From: Aplectana chamaeleonis
Lineage: Eukaryota > Nematoda > Chromadorea > Rhabditida > Cosmocercidae
Direction of reading: 5' to 3'
Length of the DNA stretch: 64,000 nucleotides
NCBI GenBank assembly: GCA_029168955.1
Contig: JAPDOI010001065.1
Coordinates: 60,001 to 124,000 of the forward strand
Of the stretch, positions 22,928-34,599 are shown one piece after another. The position numbers and the translations under genes were made by a program. The first letter of the stretch is position 1. Every line of letters begins with the position of its first letter. Below the pieces are notes generated by a model. That model saw only the letters and a list, made by a program, of their open reading frames with translations, did no database searches and was not told the origin of the DNA.

Positions 22928-25900
22928 CCGAGATGCTCAACCAGAAGGATCCGAGACGCTCAACCTACGCGTGGTGGATCTGTGGAGTCGACTACCAAGA
23001 TCAAGAAGACTCATCAAACGAGCGTCAAGAACTCCACGAGGATTTTTTCTTGTATGGGAGTGCAAATGGCTGGCTGCTGCACTCCGTCGTATTCTACTGT
23101 TACGAGCTGGCATTGGGTGGTTCCTGGGACCGAGAAGCAAGACTCCATGTTATCCCTGTCTTCACTGTGGATTGTCTGCTCAACATGCAAACGTCCAGTG
23201 CGGTGGTTGCCTTGGCTGGGTACACCTCAAATGTTCCGGGCTAACCAGCTATAATGACTATACTGATGCTTACTGTTGTATATCTTGCTCTAACTCTCCC
23301 CCTAGTGTTCCTCTTCATAGTCTAGACATTTTTCAACTCAATATCCATGGCCTGCATGCCAAACTTGCTCAACTCACATTGTACATTGAAAGCTTTCATC
23401 CAGATGTCATCCTACTCCAGGAGACAAAACTAATTGCATCATCTTCCTTACCCAGCCTTCCTGGTTATACATCGTATCACCTTCCCCGCACATCCCATGG
23501 TGGTGGCGTTTCTACATTTGTAAAATCCTCCATACCCTCCCACTTTATTATCATCGCTAATGATAATGTTGTAGAATGTATTGGTGTTCATGTTGTATTG
23601 CCAAGTTGCCCTATGGATATTGTTAATATTCAAATGCTGAAACAATTCGCTGATGACATAGAAATTTACCGAGAAGTAGTTAACTGTGGAGATAGAGCTG
23701 CTCTGCAGCATGCAATCAACCAAGTGATGACATGGTCCCGTTTGTGGGAACTTCCCCTTGCCCCTGAAAAGACCGCAGTCATGGGGCTAGGAATTTCTGA
23801 CGAGGTTTAAGACTATTAAATTGATGAGCAGTGCATTTCAGTGGTTCGGTCTGTCAAGGATCTAGGTTTCTACTATAATGATGAGCTGGATTTCTCAGAA
23901 CACCTTAGAATAATAAGTAGAAAAGCGCATGCGCGCACTTTTCAAATAATCAAAGCGTTGTCTACAAAAAATAAGGAAATTTGCTGAAAGCCTATAAAAT
24001 CTGTCAGGCCAATACTTGAGACAGGAACAACAGTCTTCTGTCCTTACAAAAAGAAGGACATTGCCTTGGTTGAAAAAGCTCAGAACAATTTCACGAGGAA
24101 GCTGCTAATTCGCTCTCGGGGTTTCTCCTATTCAGAAATCCCTAGTGCGAGGATGAGGAATAGTTTATTGGGACTGGTGAGTTCAGAATCACGTCGTAAA
24201 CTGAGAGATGTGGGCATGGTATTCAAAGTGATATCCAGAGTCGTGAAAGTTGATTTTTCACCGTTCCTCACTCTTTCAAAATCACGGAGACGAAGCGATT
24301 CCGTAAAAATTTCGTATCGTAAACCAAGATCTAACATTAGAGCCTTTAGTTTTACTTGTCGAGCGGGCTCCGCATACGTCGCCTCAAGACATGGAATACA
24401 ACCTATCCCTCCCTTTTTAACACAGTTCAAGCGTTTCGCTAATGCCAAGATTCTTTTTGAATAAGATTGCGGTTGACAGTATTATTATTTTTTTCTCTCT
24501 CTCTAGTTATCTCACGTTTGTCTTAAACAACGTAATAAATTATTATTATTATTATAAATGCCTCCTACCTCCTCATCTCCTAATTCGTTTGACCCCACTC
24601 CATTTTTAAAGTCTGTACACTCTGCCCTCCCATCGTCTTCTGTTGTGATGGCCGGCGATTTTAATGCTCACACTTCCTCCTGGTTCTGCTCTCTAGATCC
24701 TGATGACAGAGGTGAACTACTAGAGCTTTTTGCGGAGGACTATGACCTTGTTGCCATTAATGAGGACGCCCCCACTCGCCTTCCTTCCACGTGAAGGCCG
24801 TACTCACCGGATATCACATCTGTCTCATCTTCCCTTGCTGTATCCTGAAACTGGTCTACTGTTGTAGTTATCTGGATTTGTCTCTCAATAGTCACCTTGC
24901 ACCTTTCCCTGGCTCACGTAGCAAACTGTATACCAACTATCGTAAGGCTAAATGGGTCCAGTTTAAGGAGGTGTTACTCCGTCGGGTAGCCTACTATCCG
25001 CTTACCGGCTCCGCTCATGAGAAGGACAAGTTCATTGTTGATGTCATATCCAATGCCTCCAGAATCGCAATTCCTACAGGGCGTGTGAGAACGTTTCATC
25101 CTAACGTTCCCAAAGATGTTCTGGAGCTGATCGAATTACGGGCCGAGAAGCGCCGAGCTGATCCTGCGGATCCCAGTATTCAACAACTGTCGGATGAGAT
25201 CACCAAACGGCTTAATGATTACAAGCGGACGCGGTGGATGGAGTTCACTAAATTCTTCAATTTCTCTACTGATGCAGAGAAGACCTGGAGCATTCTTAAG
25301 TGGTTGTGTGGGAAGAGACTGGCAGCGGATCGAAACACGCTCAAGTTCCCTTCGAGGAAATTCGAGTCGGGCCTTAAGGCTGCATGTCGACTAGGGAAAC
25401 TTCTTGCCACGGCGTCATCGCGTCGTGGTCGTTCTAACAGACGCACTCTCCGGTCTATACGGGAGCTCAGTCGTCATGATGTTACTGCAATAACTGCCTC
25501 TGCTGTGTATTCCCTTATCAAGTCTATGAAGAACTCGAGGGCTGAGGGACCTGACGGCGTGTCAACTGTCCATCTAAAGCACTTGCCGGAACAGCTCCTT
25601 GAATTACTCAGCGATCTCGTCTACTCGTCATTCAGCACCGGAGTTCACGCTAGGTGGAAGCAAGCAATCGTTCTACCGATCCCCAAGCCCGGTAAACCAG
25701 GAAATAAGGCAACTTCGCATCGTCAAATCTCCCTTTTGTCCCTATCGCTAAGTTAGCTGAGAAGTTCATTAACCCGCATCTCCAAAAAGCACTACGACAT
25801 AACGTGCATCACCACAGCTTCAAGAAGGCTCATTCCACCATCACGGCACTCACGTCAATCACAGAACACATAATTGCTGGCTTCAACATGAACCCTCCAG

Positions 25901-27288
25901 CTGGCAGAAGTCTAGTCGTGGCAGCTGATTTAACCTTTGATAATGTCAGTACTTCGTTGCTGTCTAAATCGATCCTGGATTCTACTATCCCTGACTGGTG
26001 CAAAAGATGGACCGACAACTTTGTCGAAAATCGTTCCATTCGCGTGAAATTTGATGGACACTTGTCGAAGTCTTTCCCCTGAAGGCAGGCGTCCCTCAAG
26101 ATGGAGTCTTATCTCCCAGCCTATTCTCGCTGTATCTGTCTAATATTCCAAAGCCGTCAGCTAACATCCACCTATGTCTATATGCGGATGACATCATTAT
26201 TATTTGTACTGACCCTGTCATCGATCGAGCTACTGCTGAGATGAATAAATACCTCGTCAGTCTGGCTAAGTTCCTGGAATCGAAGCAGCTAAAGGTCTCT
26301 CCAACCAAGTCCAGGGTTACTTTGCGCACTACAGTGACTGCTGAACACAAGCTGCATCCCAAGGTTCTTTGGGAAGGAAATATGCTGCCCTTATCAAAAC
26401 ACCCTCGTCTACTTGGTGTATTCCTGGACCCGTCACTGCATTTTCACGAAAACACACGTATTCGAGCTGCTGCTGCCAACACACGTACCAACATTCTCCG
26501 TTCTCTGGCAAGCACTACATGGGGTAGCTCAAAGGAAATCTTGCGAACCACTTACCAGGCTATGGTACAGCCAGTTTTGGAATATGGAGCCCCAGTATGG
26601 TCAAGGCACTTGTCGGAAGCCTCTTGGAGCAAGCTCAGGGTGCACAGAACTCTGCTCTACGCGCGATCATTGGATGCCCAAGATCCACACCTGTATCTCA
26701 CCTACATCAAGAGTGTTCGCTGCTTCCTGTAAAGCAGCATTGTTAACTCCAGTCGCAACAGTTCCATGTCGGCATAGTCAGGAAAGCCACACACCCTAAT
26801 TTTCCCCTGCTGTCATCTGGTCCCCATTACCGACACATTCGCACGCCGCTTCATGCCGCAGTCTCTGTCTTGAATTGTCAACGTTGGGCGACGCCGGAGC
26901 TCAATCGCGTCAGACTGCTGCAAATGGAGCACATCCGATTTGTCACTAAATATCTCTCCAGTGCTCCAAATCCCATTATCGGCGACGTGCCCCCCCACTA
27001 TCGATGGCAGCGAAATTGACCTACCCAGACGTACAAGCGTCATCCTGGCTGGTCTACGTTGTGGACACTCCTCCCACCTCAAGGCCTTCGTCCATATGAT
27101 CGATTCGTCGATCCCTGACGAATGTCCCGACTGCCATAACCCAGGACACGATTCATTTCATTTATGTTCATGTCCGGCAAGGCCAACCTCTCTAACAGCT
27201 ATGGATATGTGGAACAACCCGTGCGATGTGGCAACCTTTTTACGCCTATGAGAAAGAGCTCTGATGTGGCCGATAAGAAGAGAAAAAC
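22928..27288 (+). mobile_element. APE-type non-LTR retrotransposon, family 1, copy A (interrupted, decayed)
   Basis: Starts near CTCAACCTACGCGTGGTGGA, shared with copy B at 45461. Order: degenerate 2A-like segment, PHD-like zinc finger (C-x2-C repeats, about 23140-23300), AP-type endonuclease (HPDVILLQETKL; GDFNAH after the insertion), reverse transcriptase (about 25480-26240, with YADD) and a C-terminal CPDCHNPGH zinc motif ending at 27251. The tail is rich in AAG/GAAAA. The frame is broken at about 23640 (insertion), 24790, 25755, 26082 and 26730. It resembles Jockey/Ingi/CR1-type elements; the exact clade needs a tree. The single-unit TTCTACCGATCCCCAAGCCC-type RT finger region is still legible. 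Confidence 0.85.
23631..24557 (+). mobile_element. 5'-truncated CR1-like non-LTR insertion
   Basis: The frame jumps from the endonuclease of the host element into KQFADD, the catalytic box of a different reverse transcriptase. It continues with thumb and C-terminal sequence to a stop at 24464 and a TTAAACAACGTAATAAATTA tail ending in ATT repeats. The host endonuclease resumes at 24558. The same family recurs at 34600-35991 with a TAAATAAATA tail. It is 5'-truncated, typical of target-primed retrotransposition. Confidence 0.8.
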
Positions 27289-27289
27289 C

Positions 27290-28390
27290 GTGGCGAGAGC
27301 GGGCGTTCCCGCTGTTAAGCGCCTCTCGACGCTCCTCAACGCTTGAGCAGCCCGTGTCCGCAAATTAACACAGGCAAACACCCCCTGCCTGGTGTTGATT
27401 CGATTGACGTTTGATCGCTTCATCAATCGCTCGAGTCGGCGCAAAGGCTGATAATGTCCCACAGTTTTCGACTTCCGTGATAGGATTATGGAAAACAAGG
27501 GCAATATTTCCGCTACAGGTTTAATACCGCCTGCTTTAGTGATGGAGTAGTATGTTTGAAACTTGCTGCTTCCTTCGTGGTGCTGGCGTGAGCGCGCGAG
27601 AGCGAGCGGGCGAGGGCGCGCGATAGGGAGCGCGTGTGAGCGGCTAGCAAATCGTGTGCCAACGATGAACATTGATTTTGCGTAAACGCACGCTCTCGCA
27701 AGGAGTGGACGGAGCCTCATCGGCAATAATAGTGACACCAAAGCAGCTGCTAAGACCGGCTAAAACAGGTCAACAGATCAAGAGACAGTCATCGACCGCT
27801 CGACGTCCACTTCTCCATAAAAATCAACTACAAAAGTCGACATTGATTCTGACAAACTCTAACCTCTGATTGGTCACTACGGACGCGGAAGTTCCTCACA
27901 TTCTTTTATGGTCTAGCTTACCAAGACGTATACATCTACAGAAGAAACGGAAGCGGTCGGTTGAAGATCAATATGGGCAATAGATCAGAAGCCACAAGCT
28001 CGCCACCGGTTGAGCGAGAGCGGTCGAGTTGCAGTGAAGTTGGTGCACACTGATCTCGACCGCTTCTGTCAAACTGATTTCGCGTGATCGCCTGCGGTAG
28101 ACCTGTGCCCCCCCACCTTCTGCTGCACAATGCTGCGGCCCCTCTGCGGTCATCCCAGCCTGAGCCTAACCCTGGTCATAGAACGCCACTGCGCCAATCA
28201 CGACAGCGATTGTCGACTCGCGCGACCAACTCATTCCAGAATGCCATACTACAGTCGGCATGGATCGTACTGATACTTTGTTTTTTATTATGTTGGCGCC
28301 AACTAGGTGTGCGTATGTCACAACACACGTGCACCGAGTTTGTGCTAACGCACAATAAGGAATGCAAAATATCAGTGCGACCCATGCCGA
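27290..28390. other. Mixed spacer with low-complexity GAGCG tract and a small MITE
   Basis: 27590-27650 is a GCGAGCG-rich low-complexity tract. A short plus-strand frame (27672-27869) is basic and unrecognised. At 28249-28392, AGTCGGCATGGATCGTACTG and its inverted partner (near 28370-28392) form the ends of a small MITE of about 145 bp. I see no gene. Confidence 0.4.
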
Positions 28391-28850
28391 CTGCACTTCC
28401 TCGCCTCTGCTTCTTCTTCTGCAGCCACAGAGGGTCCTATCATAGATTGAGGAACTGAGCCACAAGCGTAGGATTCGTCAAAAGATCTATTGTCGTTAAC
28501 GATGTCGGTCTCTTCGGGCAGTTGAAAAGGTGCGCAGTAGTATGCCCTTTATATACCACAATCCGGGCACTCGTCAGGTCTGCTGCTATCGATCTTATGT
28601 AAATAAGACATAAGCATGGGGGAGTGCCCGCAGCGCAACGAGGCAAGGGTGCACCTGGCACGCCTACCGAGTTCCATCTCGGTTTCGCTGACCTCAGGCG
28701 GCACGACTCCGAGAATGGAGTTTACGGCGGTCTTGCATAAGTGATCCTTGACGAATTGGGTATGCTCAGCACGTAAGAGACGGAGGCGTTCTTGTTGTGC
28801 GTTGGTCCATATCTGTATATTGATTTTTGTGGGAGCATCAGCAAACGGTT
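28391..28850 (-). mobile_element. 3' fragment of a family 2 non-LTR retrotransposon
   Basis: On the minus strand this encodes the C-terminal part of the family 2 reverse transcriptase protein: ERLRLLRAEHTQFV, RRARCTLASLRCGHS, DECPDCG and the final DLLTNPTLVAQFLNL. These closely match 44500-44853. It ends in an AGAAGAAGAAGC tail near 28400. It is 5'-truncated and has a stop near 28545. Confidence 0.8.
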
Positions 28851-29689
28851 TTCTTATACCTCTCTCTCACGGGCAGGGTTGAGCAGGACTGCGACTCCGC
28901 GCAAGGGGGGGGTCGTAACCAGGGATGTGCGGAAAAAATATTTTTGGAAACAGAGAACAGAAAATCTAGTTCGACAGAAAACAGAAAAAAATCTCCAAAA
29001 ATGGGCAGAAAACAGAAAACAGAAAATTTTCAAAAATCAATAGAGTGTGTTCAGCGCACACTAAACAAAATTTTTCAAAACTTTCAAAACATTGAACCTT
29101 TTTTATACATTTTTCGAGTGATCTATGCTTCTTTCGTTGAATTTTCAAAACCTTACAGTTGGCCAGAGCGAAAAGTATAGACGCTCAAGAATTGCAGATT
29201 ATGAGTGCGATGAGATGACAAATGTTCATCGAACCTTCCTTTTCCCAGGCAGTAAAAGCTCGATTATTCTATTAGAAGCTCAATACATAAGTCTGTGCAA
29301 GGAGTACGTATTGAAGTCGGAGCGAGATTTCCGTTCCTGAGTGTACATATTTTGACACTTAATGCGGGATAACTGCTGGTTTGAACACTGTACTACTCCT
29401 CAGAGCTGAAAGTCACGCCCGTATCGCGCGCCTGAGCTGTTAGAGTATAAATGACCAGATGCGCCGTTTGCTCCACCGTTGAGAGCCTCTCATACCTCTG
29501 CGGCAGAATTATCATCTGCCTCATAGGCTCACGTTCAATTTCTTGGCTCTTCATCTCAACTGAATTCTGTGCCATCTGGGTTGCAGTGAATTAAAAACAC
29601 GTATTTAGAGTTTTGCGTGAACCCCGCTCTACTAAAGCGGGTACGCTGGGGAGCGGGTATTCGTAGAGGCTTGACTCTGAGAGAAATCG

Positions 29690-30230
29690 CTGCTGCGGCT
29701 CCGCGATAGTGCCGCTTTGGCATGTACAGGCACCAAAGCGGGACTATCGGGGAGGCGCGGCGGCACTACCGCGGAGCCATAGCGAGCACCCGACAGCACC
29801 GCTTCGGTTCCGCGATAACGCCACAGCGGCTTCGGGAGAGTGTCTGATATAAAGTTATTTAAAAATTATAAGACAACTAGAGGGGGTCTAATTGTAAGAA
29901 CAAAAATTCGCACCTATGGTCGCTACGTCCTTTGTTTGATAAGGACAGAGGTTACCGCCGCTCTTGCGCACAAGGAAACACGGAATGTCCCTCAAACTTG
30001 GGTATATTGAACCGGCGAAAATTTCGTTTTACCACACAAGACAGTGCATCGTAATCCACGCGGCTTCGCCGCTGCGTCCTCGCGAAGCCGACGCGGTTCT
30101 AACGCGGTGCCGCTGCGGTACTATCGCGGCGATGTCGAGGCTCCGGCACGGCAGCAGAATCGTCTGATCACGGAGCCGCTGCGGCACTATCGCGGCACAG
30201 TCGAGGATCGCGGTACTTTCGCTGACGAAT
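29690..30230. repeat. Cluster of GC-rich palindromes
   Basis: Motifs such as CCGCGATAGTGCCGC (about 29709) and its complement GCGGCACTATCGCGG (about 30181) recur several times in both orientations, together with GGAGCCGCTGCGG variants. The segment would fold into strong hairpins. No coding or RNA gene could be assigned. Confidence 0.6.
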
Positions 30231-30329
30231 TTTCTCAGAGGAATGGGTTTCGTGGTTATTTAGTGGCTTGCGGGGGCCAGCCGACTTCCCAATGAGTGCC
30301 TTTATCTCCCTACATGAATCTGTTACCAA

Positions 30330-30435
30330 TTGAAGGATCCCGGAGGGTTGGTTGGTTTGGTTCACCTCGGCGAGGATCGAACCCGATCGTGTACAGCGAA
30401 CAACACCGTTTCCTCCCACCACGCCACACGTTCCC
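30330..30435 (-). repeat. tRNA-derived SINE-like sequence
   Basis: On the minus strand TGGCGTGGTGGGAGG (A-box-like) is followed about 35 bases later by GGGTTCGATCCTCG (B-box, near consensus GGTTCGANTCC). These are RNA polymerase III internal promoter elements. The sequence does not fold into a complete tRNA that I can draw, so a SINE head or tRNA relic is most likely. Confidence 0.45.
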
Positions 30436-30922
30436 TAATGGATAACCACTACAGCAAGATAAGTGTCTAGCGTGGAACAACTGCAGAGAGCCTGGGTGAA
30501 GTACAGCCTCACCCAATCCGCTTAGCTTCGAAAAATCCAAAAAAACTGTCCTGCTGCAAATCGCGGTACACGTTTTTTTCTGTTTTCTGTCCAATTTTTG
30601 TCTATTTTTACAGAAAACAGAAAACAGAAAAAATGGCCAAAAATGGGCAGAAAACAGAAAATTCCGCACATCCCTGGCCGTAACATGATTGGAAATTTTT
30701 CGAAAAAGAAGTAGATCGGGGGGAGGTTCGTCAGATTTGACTGAATTCTACCACAAATTTCAACTTTTTCCAACCTTTTCTATCTCAAAAAGCCTAGGAA
30801 ATTTTTATCTGAGGAGGGGATCGTTAAAAATTCGGAAATTTTCAAATAATTTTGGTCAACGGGGAGGGGGTCGTAGCTATGTCGAAAATTGGCGCAACGG
30901 CCTGCTCAAACCTGCTCACGGG

Positions 30923-32160
30923 GTCTAATACTCTTCGCGACGGATCGCCGCTGCTAACCCCGACAGATCAGCTCGAGTCTTGTACACCCCATAATTTCTC
31001 TTGAAGTCCGCCCCTCACCACGATCCGCAGAGAGCGGCTATCATGGCGGTAGTGAGATGCACTCATAGTCAGTGATGGGAATTGCCTTTCGGTCATGCGT
31101 GGAGAGTGACTCGGGTCATCGTCCAGGACCGGAAGGCAAGGCACCCGGATCAGCTTGGGCATACCAAAGGGTGGTGGCCATCGTATATTCCGACCACTGA
31201 AGATGCGGGAGAGGGGAGGAGCGAGGTTCCTGATTGGACGCAACACAGGGCTAGCGACAACCCACTCGCTGCTTCTCTCCCGTTTCTCCCACCTCTTCAG
31301 GGTTTGGAATACACGATGACCACCACCCCATACCAATCCATGGAGCGAAGTACGTTCGCTTGATCGGTAGCACAGTTGTCTCTATCATCCCAGCCCCAAA
31401 TGGCTCTCTGCTTTCGATGTAGGGACACTACGTCCAGTTTCCGACTGGCTAATTGAGGCGCAAAAGGATAGCAACGCCTAAAAGAAAACTGAGGACACAA
31501 TCAGGATTGTCGGCAGTCGAATCCAGCCAGCGCAATTATGTCGTTCTTACCGCGACAAAAAAGGCGCGTAAGGCGGCGCGCAGAGTTCATTCGCGGAGCG
31601 ACGTTATAATTAGCCTACGCATCGATCAAGCGACGTCGCGGCGCGCCATCGCTAGGCGTTCACAGTTATCTAAGTTGCGCGATACATCTGATTTGAAGCA
31701 CAAATGATGCTCGCTCAGCGTCCATCGCGTTGCGTTACAATACAACGCGACGTGGTGGTCGTCGCGTGAAGGCAGGCTCGTTGCTAGCTTTCTTCGGAGC
31801 TTTTCATTAACATATCCGAATCTCACAATGAAAACAATAAAATGAACATATTTTTAAGACCCCTTCCACTCAAACAAACACGAAAAAACTGTACCAAACT
31901 TTAGTACTTTAGTTACGTTAGTTTGCTGTTGCTTGTTGGCTCGAAATTGCCTACGTACGCAATTGCGCGTAATCGCCCAGCGTTCACACCTGAATTCCTA
32001 TGCGACGCGATTTTCGCGTAGCACTAACATGTACCATCGCGCCGCCCCACGAAAACTCTGAACGCCACCTAACCGGCCACTCCGTACAGGGCTATACGCG
32101 AGCGAATGTAAAATGGTGCAGTGGCTAATCCGCTTTACAGAGAATGAAACAATTACTCAC
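30923..32160. other. Spacer with MITE-like CG-rich blocks
   Basis: 31550-31780 and 31950-32090 contain GCGACG/CGTCGC-rich inverted motifs typical of MITEs. A plus-strand frame at 31082-31363 reads smoothly but I do not recognise it and it has no splice context. No gene is called. Confidence 0.35.
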
Positions 32161-33780
32161 AGAAAATTTCCCACGAGTGTTTAGCTGAACATGCAGGCGT
32201 ATTACGAGATGACTCCGATTCCAAAAAGGAACAATTTCTGGCGTCATGTGCAGGAGCACAACCCTTCGATGTCGAAATTGAATGTTAGTCATGGTGAAAC
32301 TCTTTGCTGGTATACGAACTGGAGCTTTGAGCGAGCGTGAAACATCATCCAGGCAAGGGAACTGATACTCTAGATTGAACCTGAAAGAATTTTCGCGGAT
32401 GGTGGGTAACACATTGGAGAATAAAATGTTTCTATACCCATAAAGCGATCCTTCACGATACAGCCGCTCAATGAACGAATCCTCTTCGGGAAGCAGGACA
32501 TGGTCGATGTTAATTCTGATGAACGAGAGATGCGCGAGAACTTTTCCTAGTTGCAGTTCGGAGTCGTAACAATCTGCAAGTATGACGTGATCGCTCATTA
32601 CCATTCGAAGCTTCGAACGCATAAGCCGCTATTCATACTCCTCAACGCCAGCGCGCAGGCGTGGCGTCGGAGTATAAATAATCCGACTCCCACGGCGACG
32701 ATAGCCGAAATGACCTGTTCATCATTTGCATTAATAATCCTTCATCAACATTATTATGTTTCAATATATATGCGCGCGACGCGCTGTCGTTGAAGAATAT
32801 GAATAGCGCCTAGAACATCAGGTTGAAGGGTTTTTCAAGAAAAGGAGTAAACGTATCGTACCATGGTCGTTTTGCGGCGAAGAGATGGACTGCGCCCGCC
32901 GCCTCTGCATACACCTACGCTGGAATATATGTAGGCGGTTCAGAATAATTGGGATAGCGTGGTTAACAGTACGGCATGTGTGGAGCACCATTTGAACAAA
33001 TACGAGCAATGACAAAAAATTTCAGTGTTTATTAATTTTCTTTGAAACTGAATATTACAATAGCTGAACATTAAACATATCAGAAAGGGATGGTAACAAT
33101 GCCCTGAGTCAACGATTTCGGATATTACGAAGATCTCATATTTATCATCGTCTTCTGCGAAGTATGTATAAGTTCCCATTTTCAAGCTGAGTTCAGCATA
33201 AAAAAGAAACGGAAAAAAAGACGAAGACGCCTACTACACGTCTTTGTAATGCGACTAGCAGAAACCTATACCCGCCTCCATATATGGTTGTCAGATCATC
33301 TAGTCCTCTCATTCAAGGCATATAATTCTTCAGATATTAAATCAGAGAAAACCTTGGGTTAGTTTATATCGACTGCTGTTTACAAGCTGCTTTAACCTCT
33401 CGTGGAACCACATATAGAGAAGTTCACTCAGGCTGTTTGGAAAACTGTTATCATGAAACTAAAAAAAAACTATAAAGGCGAGAACCAGTGGCACAATTCT
33501 AAACGAATCATCTAACAAAATCACAAATCAGAGATATCATGAGAGGAAGAAAAGTAAGCATTAGTTCAAACTTCAATGTGCAATGCAAAAATAACCCCGT
33601 ACCTAAGACTAGCTCCAACTGAGCGTGGAATACAAGCACCAAATTGAACCGCTATCTTACTGAAGCGCTTTTTGAATGCCGTATTCAAGAATGGCGGGTA
33701 ACTTCCGGCGAGGACAACAGTTCCATCCATGCTGAGTGTGAATGAACTCTTAGAAACATGATCAAAGCGAGAGTAATGCA
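32161..33780 (-). CDS. Unidentified host gene, four phase-consistent exons
   Basis: Exons on the minus strand, 5' to 3': 33780-33603, 33186 to about 33121, 32919-32862 and 32573-32161. Splice signals: acceptor CTCAAAAG, donor GTACGG; acceptor GAACTCAG, donor GTTGAC; acceptor ATATTCCAG, donor GTACGA; acceptor ATACTTGCAG, donor GTGAGT. Codon phases match at every junction. Segments include VVLAGSYPPFLNTAFKKRF, TYTYFAEDDDKYEIF and REGSLYGYRNILFSNVLPTI. I do not recognise the family and see no membrane segment. The gene is incomplete at both ends; it could continue toward the C2-domain exons at 22 kb on the same strand, which is only a possibility. Confidence 0.5.
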
Positions 33781-34590
33781 CTTTTGAGGTACAATAGATA
33801 TGAAAAAAAAAACCTATCAAATCAAAATCGTGAGCAAGGAGAATAGTTATGTAAAGCGATTATTAAGCCGAATTTACAGCATCAGAGAAAAATTGAAATA
33901 TATTAATTAACCCGATTAGAAACTGAGGAAGTGGACAAACTAAAGTGCTGACCTCAGATGAAAGAAACCGAAAAAAATGTACCCTTGAATAGAAACAGAG
34001 TAGTTACGGCTTATAGATAAGTATACAAAGCGTAGGTCGCATCTGCGGGAACGAATTGCATTGCTAGCATCTCTTGAACCTCTATAGTAAAACTGGGCAG
34101 TATCCAACCCGAACCGCCGGTTCGATAGGTTATAAGCTCAAGACTGTGGTTTTTGTACTGTTTGAACCTTCTTAAATGCGCAATAATCTTTCCAAAATCC
34201 GGAAACGGAACTCACAATCGTGTTCAGCGCTCAAAACAACCGCCCTGAGCGAGTTTTGGGCGGAAGAACGTTTTCCTAACTTTGCGCAGACTGATAGCGT
34301 TTTGAACTTGAAAAAATTTTCAGATGACCGTTTACTTATAATAATTAGGGGATTCTAAAAAAGGCTTTAGAAAAAATTTTTCACACTTGACGCAATGTTC
34401 TCACATGGTGGTAATTCAAGGCGCTGACCACGAATATGAAGTTTAATTGTCGATTTTCCACAGTTTTCGACTAAATTCATTCAAAGCATCCCAGCGTGGG
34501 AAAATGCTGAGTACAAAACGGGTGTTTCAAGATTTCCGGAGTGCTACGATAGAAAAAAAGGAGAAAAATAGAAAAACGATGGAAAAAAGT
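33781..34590. other. AT-rich spacer, no supported gene
   Basis: Probably intronic or intergenic. Only short AT-driven open frames are present and I see no repeat termini. Confidence 0.35.
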
Positions 34591-34599
34591 TTACTGTAG

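Larger units (their letters stand above)
28920..30676. mobile_element. hAT-like foldback element, nested
   Basis: Ends CAGGGATGTGCGGAA and its inverted partner TTCCGCACATCCCTG, flanked by 8-bp repeats GTCGTAAC/GCCGTAAC. Subterminal regions are runs of GAAAACAGAAAACAG on both sides. The middle holds GC palindromes (29690-30230) and a tRNA-derived SINE. Open frames are low-complexity and not genes. The same family occurs at 47089-49883. Confidence 0.8.
28874..30914. mobile_element. hAT-like foldback element, outer
   Basis: The termini CAGGGTTGAGCAGG and, inverted, CAGGTTTGAGCAGG are flanked by a perfect 8-bp direct repeat CTCACGGG (28866-28873 and 30915-30922). An 8-bp duplication and CAGGG-type ends are hallmarks of hAT transposons. 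No transposase is present. It contains the second element at 28920-30676. Confidence 0.8.

Noticed and set aside
31082..31363. 93-codon plus-strand frame
   Set aside because: An overlapping minus-strand frame is equally open and neither shows a known motif or splice sites.
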